Source of the DNA: Betaproteobacteria bacterium
GTDB lineage: Bacteria; Pseudomonadota; Gammaproteobacteria; Burkholderiales; Casimicrobiaceae
Assembly (NCBI GenBank): GCA_013298765.1
Contig: JAAFJA010000006.1
Location: forward strand, 62,001 to 126,000
Length of the DNA: 64,000 nt
Reading direction: 5' to 3'
Part shown: one piece after another, positions 8,860-18,135 of the stretch
How the letters are laid out: each line of letters starts with the position of its first letter
Numbering within the stretch: the first letter of the stretch is position 1
Program-made: the position numbers and the translations under genes
Notes under the pieces: model-generated
The model's input: the letters and a program-made list of their open reading frames with translations, nothing else
Database searches by the model: none
What the model was told of the DNA's origin: nothing

Positions 8860-8934
8860 AGCTGGACTTAAGGCAAAAAATGCGCCCGTCATGGAAAATT
8901 GAGCGTTGCGACTATTTTGTACGGTAAATCGCCC

Positions 8935-9714
8935 ATGCGCATCGTCACTTTAAACGCTAACGGCATTCGTTCGGCGCACAACAAAGGTCTCGCCGAATGG
9001 ATGTCACGACTACGCGGTTGGGATGTTTTCTGCCTGCAAGAGCTAAAAGCGAACGTCGAGGACGTCCCCGAAGCGCTGCACAAGGTGAAAAAAGCCACCG
9101 GCCACTTCTTTTCCGCCGAAAAGAAAGGCTACGCAGGCACCGGCTTGTGGACGCCGCACAAAGCGAGCGTCAAAAAAGGCTTCGGTGTGGACGAGTTTGA
9201 CCGCGAAGGCCGCTACCTTGAAGCCGATTTGGGCAAACTGGTCGTCATTTCGCTTTATTTGCCCTCCGGCGCGGCGGGCCCGGAGCGGCAGGCGAGCAAG
9301 GATCGCTTCTTGAACGCGTTCCCAAATCATCTAAGGGCGCTCAGAAAGAGCGGCAAAGAAGTCGTGATCTGCGGCGATTTCAACATTGCCCACAAAGAAA
9401 TCGACTTAAAAAATTGGCGTTCGAATCAAAAGAACTCCGGTTTCCTTCCGCACGAGCGCGCGTGGCTGACGCACGTGTTCGAAGAAATTGGCTTCGTTGA
9501 CGTGCATCGAACACTAGACCCGCGCCCCGAGCAATACACCTGGTGGAGCAATCGCGGCAACGCGTACGCGAACAACGTCGGATGGCGACTCGATTACCAA
9601 ATCGCAACCCCAGGCATCGCGTCAACCGCCAAGAAGGCCTCGATCTATCTCGAAGTGAAGTTTTCGGATCATGCACCGTTGGTAATTGACTATGAGTTTG
9701 AGATCAGTGCATGA
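8935..9714 (+). CDS. xth: Exodeoxyribonuclease III (first of two paralogues)
   Basis: This AP endonuclease and 3'-5' exonuclease of base excision repair has 259 residues. Family motifs are all present: Leu-Asn-Ala-Asn-Gly-Ile-Arg at the start, Leu-Gln-Glu-Leu-Lys (metal Glu), the Cys-Gly-Asp-Phe-Asn-Ile-Ala-His catalytic block, Thr-Trp-Trp-Ser with Trp-Arg-Leu-Asp-Tyr-Gln, and the terminal Ser-Asp-His-Ala-Pro. The start at 8935 gives the standard N-terminus; earlier in-frame codons add a non-homologous leader. Its stop overlaps the ATG of the next gene (ATGA), indicating coupling. A second, distinct copy lies at 55253-56032. Confidence 0.95.
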   Translation: MRIVTLNANGIRSAHNKGLAEWMSRLRGWDVFCLQELKANVEDVPEALHKVKKATGHFFSAEKKGYAGTGLWTPHKASVKKGFGVDEFDREGRYLEADLGKLVVISLYLPSGAAGPERQASKDRFLNAFPNHLRALRKSGKEVVICGDFNIAHKEIDLKNWRSNQKNSGFLPHERAWLTHVFEEIGFVDVHRTLDPRPEQYTWWSNRGNAYANNVGWRLDYQIATPGIASTAKKASIYLEVKFSDHAPLVIDYEFEISA

Positions 9715-10277
9715 CCTCTTCAATCGAGACCTACTTCCGGAATCTGCTCTGGTCAGAGATGCCATTGTCAAACCTGGCTCTTCTTCTGATTTGGATTCTC
9801 GTTTTCACGGTGAATATTCTGCTGATCAAAGGCTACAACAAAGCCCTAGCGAGTCAGGCCTGTATCACATTTGAGAAGGAGCCCGAGACTCTTCATCTCA
9901 AAACGTGGAAGATCGTGTGTTCGCAAGGGTTGATGACGGGTCTCATTTTCGCGTTGGCGGAACTATCGAACGACGCGCTCCTCGCTAGCCTCTACATGGG
10001 TGGGTGGGTGATGGCTGGGGCCGTAGGATTGGGGCTCAATTTTCGCGCACGATACTGGATCTCGGCTTTGCAAATGCAAGAAGACAAGTTTGGAAAGCTG
10101 ACGCTTTCCGATTGGGTTGTGCAAAGAGACTTAGCCGCCCAGTTCTTTGCGTCTGCGATCACTTGCCTTGTGGTGGGAATCGTCCTTTGCCACCTTGCCC
10201 CAATGGGCGCGGCACTCTTCCTTGGCGCTACGGGTATCGGCTACTTTATCAAAGCTCGCTCGCGTCGGAAAACCTAG
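9711..10277 (+). CDS. Uncharacterised multi-span membrane protein coupled to xth
   Basis: I do not recognise this 188-residue protein. It has about five hydrophobic segments (approximately residues 20-40, 72-88, 90-108, 143-160 and 163-182) with short charged loops between, so it is very likely an inner-membrane protein. Its ATG overlaps the xth stop by 4 nt, so the two are co-translated. The pairing might be incidental. Its 3' end overlaps the end of the convergent DJ-1 gene by 4 nt. Confidence 0.75.
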   Translation: MTSSIETYFRNLLWSEMPLSNLALLLIWILVFTVNILLIKGYNKALASQACITFEKEPETLHLKTWKIVCSQGLMTGLIFALAELSNDALLASLYMGGWVMAGAVGLGLNFRARYWISALQMQEDKFGKLTLSDWVVQRDLAAQFFASAITCLVVGIVLCHLAPMGAALFLGATGIGYFIKARSRRKT

Positions 10278-10915
10278 TAGTTGAGTGTCCGAACATTTTT
10301 CTTTGCGACGCTTGGCAAAACGACGTACGGCTCAACATTCCCCATCGCCCGCTCGACATAGCTCTCTTTTTCGCCGACTGGCGCTACGTAGTGCAACGCC
10401 TCTCTCGCTGCATCGATGCCGTGAAGACGTGCGATGAACCATGCGGCGAGATACGGCGCGGAGAAGCAGCCGCCGGCCGTGGCGACGTTGCCTTTCGCGA
10501 AGAAGGGTTGATTCAAGACATCAAGCCCTGCCTCCTGAACCCACGGTTTGGTTGTGAGATCGGTGCAAGCCGGAACGCCGCTGAGCAACCCAAGTTTCGC
10601 GAGCAGCAGCGTTCCCGAACATTGTGCTCCGATCAATTGGCGCGAGGGATCGAGCTTTAGCTGGCCCATGATCGCTGAATCGTTTGCGATATCGCGCGTT
10701 TTGATGCCGCTTCCTACGAGCACGGCGTCAGCCGCAGGCACTGCATCAAGGCGAGACTGTGCGTGAATCGTCACACCGTTTATCGACGTGACGGTGTCGC
10801 TCGGGCAGCAAATCGAAACGCGCCAATCGGGCTTCTTCACACGATTAAGTACGCCAAGCGCGACGAATGAATCGAGTTCGTTGAAGCCGTCGAAGGTGAG
10901 GATCGCGAGGTGCAT
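10274..10915 (-). CDS. DJ-1/PfpI family protein
   Basis: This 213-residue protein has the DJ-1/PfpI (class I glutamine amidotransferase-like) fold: Ala-Ile-Leu-Thr-Phe-Asp-Gly-Phe-Asn-Glu-Leu-Asp at the N-terminus, and the nucleophile elbow Gly-Ala-Gln-Cys-Ser-Gly-Thr with the reactive Cys. Relatives include isonitrile hydratases, glyoxalase-like and chaperone proteins; the substrate cannot be assigned. I start at the ATG at 10915; an adjacent ATG at 10918 and one at 10957 are alternatives. It is divergent from the ABC-F gene. Confidence 0.85.
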   Translation of the reverse strand: MHLAILTFDGFNELDSFVALGVLNRVKKPDWRVSICCPSDTVTSINGVTIHAQSRLDAVPAADAVLVGSGIKTRDIANDSAIMGQLKLDPSRQLIGAQCSGTLLLAKLGLLSGVPACTDLTTKPWVQEAGLDVLNQPFFAKGNVATAGGCFSAPYLAAWFIARLHGIDAAREALHYVAPVGEKESYVERAMGNVEPYVVLPSVAKKNVRTLNY

Positions 10916-11091
10916 CATCCAATAATAGGCGGCGATTGCGTGTTCTGTGTGTTCCATACGGAAACCGCATGGTGCTCACAGCAGCTCGCTACCCGGACTC
11001 AGTTTCCGCCAGAGTGTCTATCCCCCGCAGGCGTGAGCGGGATGTCAGTCCGAGAAACTGGGCTTCTGCCGCTTGCAGGCAAAATTCATGC

Positions 11092-13050
11092 ATGCTTCGC
11101 CTGACCGACCTCACCCTCGCCCGCTCTACGACCGTTCTCATTGACCGCGCCAACATCACTCTCAATCCGGGGCGCAAAGTCGGGATTGTCGGCGCGAACG
11201 GTGCAGGCAAGTCGACACTCTTCGCTGCGCTGCGCGGTCTACTCACGCCTGAGCGCGGAGAAATCGCGATGCCCAACGGCTGGGTCATTGCGCATGTGGC
11301 ACAGGAAACGCCGCCGAGCGACAAGACGGCGCTGGAATATGCGCTCGATGGCGACGTGGAGTTGCGCGAGGTAGAAGCCGCACTCGCCGCTGAAAATGAA
11401 CACCCCAATGCCGATGCATCAAAACACGGCGAGATCCTTGCGCACTTGTATTCGCATCTGGAAACGATTGGCGGTTACGCGGCACCCGCGCGCGCGGCGG
11501 AATTGCTGGCGGGCTTGGGTTTTGAACATGACATGCAAAACCGTCCAGTGGCCGAGTTTTCGGGTGGCTGGCGAATGCGGCTTAACCTGGCGCAAGCGCT
11601 GATGTGTCGCAGCGATCTGCTCTTGCTCGACGAACCGACGAACCATTTGGATTTGGATGCGGTATTGTGGATCGAGGATTGGCTCTCGCGTTACGCTGGC
11701 ACACTGCTCGTGATCACGCATGATCGAGATTTCATTGATCGCGTTTCCAATCAAATCTTGTTTTTCGATACAAGCAATCCGAAAGCGCCCGCCACACTAA
11801 AGCTCTACACCGGTAACTACGAAAGCTTCGAGGCGCAGCGCACCGTTGAGCTTGAAGTGCAACAAGGTGCCTACGAGAAACAGCAGCGCACGATCAAACA
11901 TTTGGAATCCTTCATCACGCGCTTCAAAGCGAAGGCAACGAAAGCCGCGCAAGCACAGAGCCGGATGAAGGCGCTTGAAAAACTGGAGCGCATTTCTGCG
12001 GCGCACGTCGATTCCCCGTTTTCGTTTTCATTCAGAAAACCCGAGGGCGAGCCGCGTCAGTTGCTCAAGTTCGATAACGTTTCGCTAGGCTACGACGAGA
12101 AAAACATTCTTGAAAAGGTAAAGTTTTCCCTGCTGCCGAATTCGCGCATTGGTTTACTTGGCAAAAACGGGGCGGGCAAATCGACGCTCGTGAAAGCGAT
12201 TGCGGGCGAATTGCGCGAACGCACGGGCGAACGCATCGAAGGTCAGCACCTAAAAATCGCGTACTTCGCGCAGCATCAGCTAGAGCAGTTGCGAAACGAC
12301 GAATCGGCGATGTGGCACATTGATCAGCTCGACAAGCAGCTCGTCGAGACGCGCGGCTACACGCGCTCGCGTGAGCAAGACTTGCGCAACTTTCTCGGCG
12401 GCTTCGATTTTCGCGGTGATCGCGTGAGCGAGCCGGTCGGTGTGTTCTCGGGCGGCGAGCGCGCGCGTCTGGTGTTGGCGATGCTCGTCTATGAGCGCCC
12501 GAATCTCTTGTTGCTCGATGAACCGACCAACCATCTTGATATGGACATGCGACAGGCGCTCACGCTCGCCCTGCAAGACTATGAAGGTGCGCTCGTGGTC
12601 GTAGCGCATGATCGCCACATCCTTCGCGCCTGTTGCGATGAGTTGTGGCTGGTTGCCGACAAAACCGTAAAGCCCTTCGATGGTGATCTCGACGACTATC
12701 GCAATTGGTTGCGCGAGCAGCGCGCGAAGCCGGTCGCGGAAAAAGTCAGTGACGCCCACGGCGCGCCGAAGCGCCTAGAGAAGCGCGAAGAAGCGGAAGA
12801 GCGGCAGCGGCTTGCCACGCTGCGCAAACCCCTTCAAAAGCGAATTGATGCGATCGAGAAAGAACTAGCGAAAGCCACCGCGGCCCGCGACGCGCTGGAT
12901 GCGTGGCTCGCGTCGGAAGCGGCCTACGCTGCTGATAGCGCGCCAACGCTTGGCGACAAAACCCGCGAACGCGGTGAACTGGCGGCAAAGATTGACGCAC
13001 TCGAAACCGAGTGGATGGAAAAGCAAGAGGAGATGCAGTGGGTTCGCTGA
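11092..13050 (+). CDS. ABC-F family ATPase, YheS type
   Basis: This ribosome-associated ABC-F protein has 652 residues, two nucleotide-binding domains and no membrane segments. Domain 1 has Walker A Gly-Ala-Asn-Gly-Ala-Gly-Lys-Ser-Thr, signature Phe-Ser-Gly-Gly-Trp and Walker B Leu-Leu-Leu-Leu-Asp-Glu-Pro-Thr-Asn-His. Domain 2 has Gly-Lys-Asn-Gly-Ala-Gly-Lys-Ser-Thr, Phe-Ser-Gly-Gly-Glu and the same Walker B. The linker is long and basic, and a charged coiled-coil tail ends the protein. Order and length fit YheS/EttA-like factors that act on stalled ribosomes. The ATG at 11092 begins the conserved Met-Leu-Arg-Leu-Thr; earlier in-frame codons give no homology. Confidence 0.92.
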   Translation: MLRLTDLTLARSTTVLIDRANITLNPGRKVGIVGANGAGKSTLFAALRGLLTPERGEIAMPNGWVIAHVAQETPPSDKTALEYALDGDVELREVEAALAAENEHPNADASKHGEILAHLYSHLETIGGYAAPARAAELLAGLGFEHDMQNRPVAEFSGGWRMRLNLAQALMCRSDLLLLDEPTNHLDLDAVLWIEDWLSRYAGTLLVITHDRDFIDRVSNQILFFDTSNPKAPATLKLYTGNYESFEAQRTVELEVQQGAYEKQQRTIKHLESFITRFKAKATKAAQAQSRMKALEKLERISAAHVDSPFSFSFRKPEGEPRQLLKFDNVSLGYDEKNILEKVKFSLLPNSRIGLLGKNGAGKSTLVKAIAGELRERTGERIEGQHLKIAYFAQHQLEQLRNDESAMWHIDQLDKQLVETRGYTRSREQDLRNFLGGFDFRGDRVSEPVGVFSGGERARLVLAMLVYERPNLLLLDEPTNHLDMDMRQALTLALQDYEGALVVVAHDRHILRACCDELWLVADKTVKPFDGDLDDYRNWLREQRAKPVAEKVSDAHGAPKRLEKREEAEERQRLATLRKPLQKRIDAIEKELAKATAARDALDAWLASEAAYAADSAPTLGDKTRERGELAAKIDALETEWMEKQEEMQWVR

Positions 13051-13985
13051 TTCCGATTATCGATCTGGCAAAAATCAACTCAACCACGGATCTGGCGGGG
13101 CACATCGGTGCGGCTGCGCGCGGTATTGGTTTTTTCGTATTAACGAATCACAGCGTTTCGCGCGAGCTGATTGCCGACGTTTTCGCTGAATCGCATCAAT
13201 TTTTCGCGCTTGAGCGGTCTGCGAAAGAGGCGCTCTCCATCAAACATTCGCCGCATAACCGGGGCTATGTCGGCCTGATGGAAGAGCAGCTTGATCCAAC
13301 GAGGCCGGGCGATGTCAAGGAGGGGTTCAATCTGGGGCTCAATCTCCCGCCGGACGATCCAGAGATGCTTGCTGGCCGCCCGTTTCGCGGCGTCAATGTG
13401 TGGCCTTCTAGCGCAGATTGCCCAACGTTTCGCGAAACGATGCTGACCTACTTCGCATCCTGCCACGCCCTCGGGCGCACGTTGCATCGTGCGATTGCGC
13501 TTGACCTCGGACTCGACGAATCATTTTTTGAAGCCAAACTGGATCGACCGCTCGCCACGCTCCGCTTGCTGCACTACCCGCCGCGCCCCGCGAGTTACGC
13601 TCCAGGGCAATCAGGCGCCGGTGTGCACACTGACTACGGCAATCTAACGCTTTTAGCCACCGACGATGCAGGCGGCTTAGAGGTGCAAACTCGCGATGGC
13701 GAATGGATTGCCGCCCCCACAATCGAGGGGGCGCTGATCGTGAACGTGGGCGATTGTTTGATGCGCTGGACGAACGATGTGTACGTTTCAACGCCGCACC
13801 GCGTGGTGAACCCCATCGGTCGCGAGCGATTTTCGGTGGCTTTCTTTTTGGATGCGAATCCAGAGGCCCGCGTTGAGGCGCTTCCCACTTGCGTTAGCGC
13901 GACCCGCCCCGCGAGATACCCGCCGATTCAATGCGCCGACTACATCGCCGAACGGCTCAACGCGACGTACGCCCATCGGCGCTAG
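13038..13985 (+). CDS. 2-oxoglutarate/Fe(II)-dependent oxygenase, isopenicillin-N-synthase-like
   Basis: This 315-residue enzyme of the IPNS-like 2OG-Fe(II) family has an N-terminal DIOX_N region (Ile-Pro-Ile-Ile-Asp-Leu ... Gly-Phe-Phe-Val-Leu-Thr-Asn-His). The iron triad is His-Thr-Asp in Gly-Val-His-Thr-Asp-Tyr-Gly, plus the distal His of Ser-Thr-Pro-His-Arg-Val. Arg-(x)-Arg-Phe-Ser binds 2-oxoglutarate. I choose the GTG at 13038 because GAGGAG lies 7 nt upstream; it overlaps the end of the ABC-F gene by 13 nt, so the pair is coupled. The substrate is not evident. Confidence 0.9.
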   Translation: MGSLIPIIDLAKINSTTDLAGHIGAAARGIGFFVLTNHSVSRELIADVFAESHQFFALERSAKEALSIKHSPHNRGYVGLMEEQLDPTRPGDVKEGFNLGLNLPPDDPEMLAGRPFRGVNVWPSSADCPTFRETMLTYFASCHALGRTLHRAIALDLGLDESFFEAKLDRPLATLRLLHYPPRPASYAPGQSGAGVHTDYGNLTLLATDDAGGLEVQTRDGEWIAAPTIEGALIVNVGDCLMRWTNDVYVSTPHRVVNPIGRERFSVAFFLDANPEARVEALPTCVSATRPARYPPIQCADYIAERLNATYAHRR

Positions 13986-14001
13986 CTACCCCACGCAACA
14001 T

Positions 14002-14019
14002 CAAGCTTTATTGGGGCTA
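14002..14019 (+). repeat. Copy of dispersed intergenic motif CAAGCTTTATTGGGGCTA
   Basis: This 18-nt segment differs by one base from 5424-5441 and resembles the core of the longer repeats at 34873 and 53773. It sits in a convergent intergenic region. TGGGG at its end can pair with CCCCA at 13989-13993, followed by a T-run at 14026-14031, so this copy may serve as terminator of the oxygenase gene. Confidence 0.5.
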
Positions 14020-14158
14020 GCATCGCTTTTTTAAATGAATCTAGATATTTGTTTTCTACACTCTTGCCCTAATACATCCATGGCTCGTGCATGAAAGAGG
14101 CCGCGTCAATCCGAGCCAAGCGGTGGCCCCGCGCTACGGCTGTCAAGCCTTTGCTCAC

Positions 14159-14509
14159 CTAACCAGCCTTCTTCGCGGTCGCTTTCGGCGCCTTCGCAGG
14201 GTCAGCTTTCGGCGCAGCGGCTTGGGGTGCGGCTGCGTCGGGCTTCACAAGGTTAGCGACGGTGCGCAGATCCACGCTATCGAGCGGGATGCACCGATCC
14301 GCGTTGCCGACAATCACGAGCGCGCCGCCGCGCCAACGCGCATTCACTTGAGGCCCAATCGGCCCAGACAGATCAATTGGCGAGCGCATGTCGCGATAGA
14401 CCACTTGGTCGTTTCGATCGTAGACGAGGTAGCAAATATCAGCGTAACTCGACGCTGCCAGCGCCGAGAAGGTCACTGCCGCCACGGCGGTAATACGTAA
14501 GATTTTCAT
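14159..14509 (-). CDS. Small secreted protein with Ala/Lys/Pro tail
   Basis: This 116-residue protein has a clear signal peptide (residues 1-23, ending Ser-Tyr-Ala). A ~60-residue body begins Asp-Ile-Cys-Tyr-Leu-Val-Tyr-Asp-Arg-Asn-Asp-Gln-Val-Val-Tyr-Arg and contains Pro-Ile-Asp-Leu-Ser. A low-complexity Ala/Lys/Pro tail covers the last ~30 residues. Similar short exported proteins occur in betaproteobacteria without assigned function; the opening pattern resembles DUF4124. I start at the ATG at 14509, which has a GGGAG ribosome site 8 nt upstream. Confidence 0.75.
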   Translation of the reverse strand: MKILRITAVAAVTFSALAASSYADICYLVYDRNDQVVYRDMRSPIDLSGPIGPQVNARWRGGALVIVGNADRCIPLDSVDLRTVANLVKPDAAAPQAAAPKADPAKAPKATAKKAG

Positions 14510-14590
14510 CGCCAACACTCCCGACTGAGAAACACGAATCCACTGCATTGTGCCATTCGGCCTTGTGCGTGGGAAGAGCGTTGCCACGGC

Positions 14591-15778
14591 TCAAGCGCCC
14601 GGCGCGTCACGGATCGAGCCGCCACGCGAAGATAGCGCTTCCGCCAACCGCATCCAAGCCAGTTCGACCGGGCCGCGGGCATGACCTGCGGCAAACCAAG
14701 CGGAGACGAATTTCGCTAGCAGCGCGTACATCACCACGGCAACTGCGGTGTATGCAGCGCGCCCCATCTCTGCGTGCCAATCCGCGAAGGACGCGTGAAA
14801 GATAGGAATCAAGCCCATCGACATGCCAAAGAACATCGTTAACGGCGCTTTGCCTGCTGCAATCAGCGTTTCGCGCACGGCTCGGGCGCGAGCGGTGGGC
14901 CACGCACGCGCGAGCGCTAGCAAAACGAAAACGCTGCCCACCGAAGCTAACGGCAAGCCAAGTGTGAAGAGTGCACCGCCGAGCCCGTCGGGATAAGTGA
15001 AGTCCCACGCACCGAGCCGTGAGGATGCGAGCTCTAGCGCGGTGCCGATTGCAAATGATGCGAAGCCGAATGCGAACCACATGCGCGCGTTTGCTTCGCC
15101 GCGCAACCAGCGTTCGAGCGCACCGGATTGGCCGATCATGACGCCCAATGCAATGGCGAACCACACCTCCGGCAGCGCGCTTTGAATCAATCCGTATGAG
15201 AAATACTCGGTGAGATGCATACGCAACGCGAGCGACCAGGGTGAGTACGCAAACGAAGGGAATGAAAGCGGCAATTCCTGCGCCGCCGTCGTCGCGATGC
15301 CGAAAACTGCAAGCGCATAAACGAGGATCACCAACGCGCCAAGCAGGCGCACCCAGCGAAGTAAGCCATTCGAGTCCTTCGGCCAGCGCCAGAGCAGAAC
15401 GAGCACGATGAGCGCATACGACGAAACGATGTCTCCGGGCCAGAGCAGCAGCCCGTGACCCACCCCAAGAAGCAAGAGCGCTGCGTAGCGGCAACGCAGC
15501 ACACGAAGCGCCGCGCCGGGGACGAGCGCGCCGTCAGCGTTCAGCGCTCGCCATTGGAGCGCAATGCCCACACCGAGCAAAAACGCAAGTGACGGAAAAG
15601 CGCGATGGGCGAAGAAAATGCCGAGAACGTATTCAGCCAAAGTGTCGTACCAAGTGTCGGCTAAATCCAGCGCATAGTGATTGGTCCAGCCGCGCGCCAT
15701 CGCATGCACGTTGATGATCGCAACGCCGAGCAGCGCCCACCCGCGCACGAGATCAATCGTTTCGAAACGCTCAGACAC
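14591..15778 (-). CDS. DUF418-domain membrane protein (YeiB-like)
   Basis: This 395-residue multi-span protein opens with Glu-Thr-Ile-Asp-Leu-Val-Arg-Gly-Trp-Ala-Leu-Leu-Gly-Val, the start typical of YeiB/acyltransferase-3-like proteins. The C-terminal DUF418 region includes Gly-Lys-Ala-Pro-Leu-Thr-Met-Phe-Phe-Gly-Met-Ser and ends Gly-Pro-Val-Glu-Leu-Ala-Trp-Met-Arg, close to the family's closing motif. About ten hydrophobic segments are visible. It follows the SnoaL-like gene by 18 nt. Function is unknown; an acyl-transfer or transport role has been suggested for the family. Confidence 0.85.
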   Translation of the reverse strand: MSERFETIDLVRGWALLGVAIINVHAMARGWTNHYALDLADTWYDTLAEYVLGIFFAHRAFPSLAFLLGVGIALQWRALNADGALVPGAALRVLRCRYAALLLLGVGHGLLLWPGDIVSSYALIVLVLLWRWPKDSNGLLRWVRLLGALVILVYALAVFGIATTAAQELPLSFPSFAYSPWSLALRMHLTEYFSYGLIQSALPEVWFAIALGVMIGQSGALERWLRGEANARMWFAFGFASFAIGTALELASSRLGAWDFTYPDGLGGALFTLGLPLASVGSVFVLLALARAWPTARARAVRETLIAAGKAPLTMFFGMSMGLIPIFHASFADWHAEMGRAAYTAVAVVMYALLAKFVSAWFAAGHARGPVELAWMRLAEALSSRGGSIRDAPGA

Positions 15779-15796
15779 GGTGAGCGCCTTTCACCA

Positions 15797-16177
15797 TCAG
15801 TTCGACTCCGGCGCAAACGGAGTGCCCTGATGAAATCGCAATTGCCAGCCCGCTTTCGTATCCGCTCGCGACCAGATGGATGATCGGCGACCGTATTCGA
15901 CGGTGCCGTCATAGGTCACTTGGCTCACGTAGGTTACTTGAACAACATCAGGCGTTATTTCTCTCACCGCAAAACTCGGTAGCGGCAACACGGCGTCAAT
16001 CGAAGGCGCGCTCTTGTTAAGAAGTTGATCTCGCGACCACACGCGCCCTGATCGACCAACCTCAAAAAAATCTGGCGCAAAGATTTCGTTCATGTAGCTC
16101 GCATCGAAGCGAGTCTCTGCAATCCAGAGCGCCTCTTCGAGGCGGCGGAGGGTCGCGATGTCGGTGGTGTTGAGCAT
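15797..16177 (-). CDS. Nuclear transport factor 2-like (DUF4440/SnoaL) protein
   Basis: This 126-residue single-domain protein has the cone-shaped NTF2-like pattern: N-terminal helix Leu-Arg-Arg-Leu-Glu-Glu-Ala-Leu-Trp, Leu-(x)-Ala-Pro-Asp-Phe-Phe-Glu-Val-Gly-Arg-Ser-Gly, and Arg-Arg-Ser-Ser-Ile-Trp followed by Trp-Gln-Leu-Arg-Phe-His-Gln-Gly-Thr. Members are small enzymes or ligand binders; no catalytic assignment is possible. The ATG at 16177 overlaps the stop of the dehydrogenase gene by one base; a GTG at 16180 is the only alternative. Confidence 0.8.
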   Translation of the reverse strand: MLNTTDIATLRRLEEALWIAETRFDASYMNEIFAPDFFEVGRSGRVWSRDQLLNKSAPSIDAVLPLPSFAVREITPDVVQVTYVSQVTYDGTVEYGRRSSIWSRADTKAGWQLRFHQGTPFAPESN

Positions 16178-17028
16178 CACGCGTAGGTGTAGAAGCCCTT
16201 GCCCGTCTTCCTTCCCAAATACCCCGCCGCCACCATTTCTTTGAGCAACGGCGCAGGACGATATTTTGGATCGTTGAAGCCTTCGTAGAAGACATTCATC
16301 ACAGCGATCATCACATCAAGGCCAATCATGTCGGCTAGTGCGAGTGGGCCAATCGGTTGATTGGTGCCGAGCTTCATGCCGGCGTCGATGTCTTCGGCGG
16401 TCGCCAGGCCTTCTTGCAAACAGAAGATTGCTTCATTGATCATCGGACACAAAATTCGATTCACGACGAATCCCGGTGAATTCTTCACCGTGATCGGCGT
16501 TTTGCCCAAGGCAGTCGAGAGCGATTTCGCGGTTTCGAGCGTTGCTTCGCTCGTTGCCAAACCTCGAATCAATTCAACGAGGGCCATCAATGGCACTGGG
16601 TTGAAAAAGTGCATCCCGATGAAACGATCCGCGCGCTTCGTAGCGGCAGCGAGCTGCGTAATCGAAATCGAAGATGTATTGGTGGCGATGATGGTTTCTG
16701 GTTTCAGAATCGCGTCAAGATCCTTGAGAATTTTGACCTTGAGTGCCTCGTTTTCGGTGGCCGCTTCGATCACGTAATCACAGCTCGCGAGATCGGCGAG
16801 CGCGGTCGTCGTAGCAATCTTTGCAAGGGCCGCCGCCTTTTGCTCAGCGCTGATTTTTTCTTTCTTGAGCAAGCGATCCAGGCTGCCAGAAACGGTAGCG
16901 ACGCCTTTTTCGAGCGCGGCTGGATTCACGTCCATCATAAGGGCATCAATGCCCGCAACGGCGCACGCCTGTGCAATGCCGTTACCCATGGTGCCTGCGC
17001 CGATGATTCCGATTTTTTTGAGCTGCAT
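16177..17028 (-). CDS. 3-hydroxybutyryl-CoA dehydrogenase
   Basis: This 283-residue enzyme uses NAD(P)H to interconvert acetoacetyl-CoA and 3-hydroxybutyryl-CoA. The Rossmann motif [12 protein letters not shown] starts at residue 6. The catalytic block Gly-Met-His-Phe-Phe-Asn-Pro-Val-Pro and the Asn-Ser-Pro-Gly-Phe-Val-Val-Asn-Arg motif are intact, as is the C-terminal Gly-Arg-Lys-(x)-Gly-Lys-Gly-Phe-Tyr. Length equals the short Hbd/PaaH type. The ATG at 17028 gives the standard start; the frame opens earlier without homology. It leads a three-gene operon. Confidence 0.93.
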   Translation of the reverse strand: MQLKKIGIIGAGTMGNGIAQACAVAGIDALMMDVNPAALEKGVATVSGSLDRLLKKEKISAEQKAAALAKIATTTALADLASCDYVIEAATENEALKVKILKDLDAILKPETIIATNTSSISITQLAAATKRADRFIGMHFFNPVPLMALVELIRGLATSEATLETAKSLSTALGKTPITVKNSPGFVVNRILCPMINEAIFCLQEGLATAEDIDAGMKLGTNQPIGPLALADMIGLDVMIAVMNVFYEGFNDPKYRPAPLLKEMVAAGYLGRKTGKGFYTYA

Positions 17029-17172
17029 AGTTCGTGTGCGATAGAGACTGAGTTGCAGCCATTTTAAGGAAGCGCCAAATACCTCTTCCGCTAGGGTGCA
17101 AAGCAATTAGAGTCTGAGCGCGAAGAGAAGCAGTGCGACTGGAGCGCTCGGAATCTGTGCGCGCTCCCTACA

Positions 17173-18135
17173 ATGACAATCATGCAACAACAGAACTTGG
17201 GGCTCGGCATCGCAGCGGCGCTCGGTGCGGGTCTACTCTGGGGGCTCGTATTCGTCGCGCCCCTTCTCCTTCCAACGTATCCGGCCACGCTTCTAACGGT
17301 GGGGCGCTACCTCGCGTTCGGTTTGGTGACGCTGCCGATTGCGTGGTGGTTTCGTCGCGAGCTGCGTGCACTTTCAAAGAGCGATTGGTGGATCGCAACG
17401 AAGCTTTCGTTGATCGGAAACTTTTTGTATTACCTGGCGCTTTCCGCTGCGATTCAGATGGCGGGTGCGCCATTGCCAACGCTCATCATCGGCACGCTAC
17501 CGGTCGTGATCGCGATTTGCTCAAACCTCGGCGTGGCGAAATCCTTCTCGTGGAAAGCGCTCGCGCCGTCTTTGGTATTGATCGCGGCCGGTTTGCTGTT
17601 CGTGAACGCGGACCAATTGAAGCGAGTCGCGGAAACCGGGAATTTTTCAACCTACGCGCTCGGTGCGCTCCTCGCGTGGATCGCGGTCGCGGCATGGACT
17701 TGGTATCCGATTCACAACGCGCGGTGGTTGCAAAAACACACGCAGCACTCATCGATGACATGGGCGAGTGCGCAGGGTCTCGTGACCTTGCCGATTGCGG
17801 CGGTCGGATTCGTTGCGCTGATGGGCTACTACGAAGTGACGGGCAACGCCTCATTTGGTTTTGGCCGTTTTGGCACGGCGGTAGAAAAATTCTGGCTCTT
17901 GATGTTCGTCATCGGATTCAGCGCGTCTTGGCTCGGCACACTGCTTTGGAACATCGCGAGCAAGAACACGCCGACGGCGCTCACCGGTCAACTCATCGTG
18001 TTCGAGACGCTTGCCGCGCTTGGCTATGCGTACATCGTGTACGCACGCGCGCCGAGCGTCCTCGAAGCAATCGGCATCGCGCTCTTAGTCATCGGCGTAA
18101 TCGTGGGCGTTCGGACGTTCTCGAGCCGACACTGA
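17173..18135 (+). CDS. EamA/DMT-family permease
   Basis: This 320-residue drug/metabolite transporter has ten hydrophobic segments in two repeated halves. Typical EamA features are the Gly-Leu-Leu-Trp-Gly-Leu-Val-Phe opening, Arg-Tyr-Leu-Ala-Phe-Gly in TM2, Ala-Pro-Leu-Pro-Thr-Leu-Ile-Ile-Gly-Thr-Leu-Pro-Val in TM4, and Pro-Thr-Ala-Leu-Thr-Gly-Gln-Leu-Ile-Val in the second half. The substrate is unknown. A second in-frame ATG three codons downstream (17182) is also possible. Confidence 0.88.
   Translation: MTIMQQQNLGLGIAAALGAGLLWGLVFVAPLLLPTYPATLLTVGRYLAFGLVTLPIAWWFRRELRALSKSDWWIATKLSLIGNFLYYLALSAAIQMAGAPLPTLIIGTLPVVIAICSNLGVAKSFSWKALAPSLVLIAAGLLFVNADQLKRVAETGNFSTYALGALLAWIAVAAWTWYPIHNARWLQKHTQHSSMTWASAQGLVTLPIAAVGFVALMGYYEVTGNASFGFGRFGTAVEKFWLLMFVIGFSASWLGTLLWNIASKNTPTALTGQLIVFETLAALGYAYIVYARAPSVLEAIGIALLVIGVIVGVRTFSSRH

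Noticed and set aside
14607-15494. 295-residue minus-strand frame inside the DUF418 gene
   Set aside because: Arg-rich shadow in a different frame of a gene with good family motifs.
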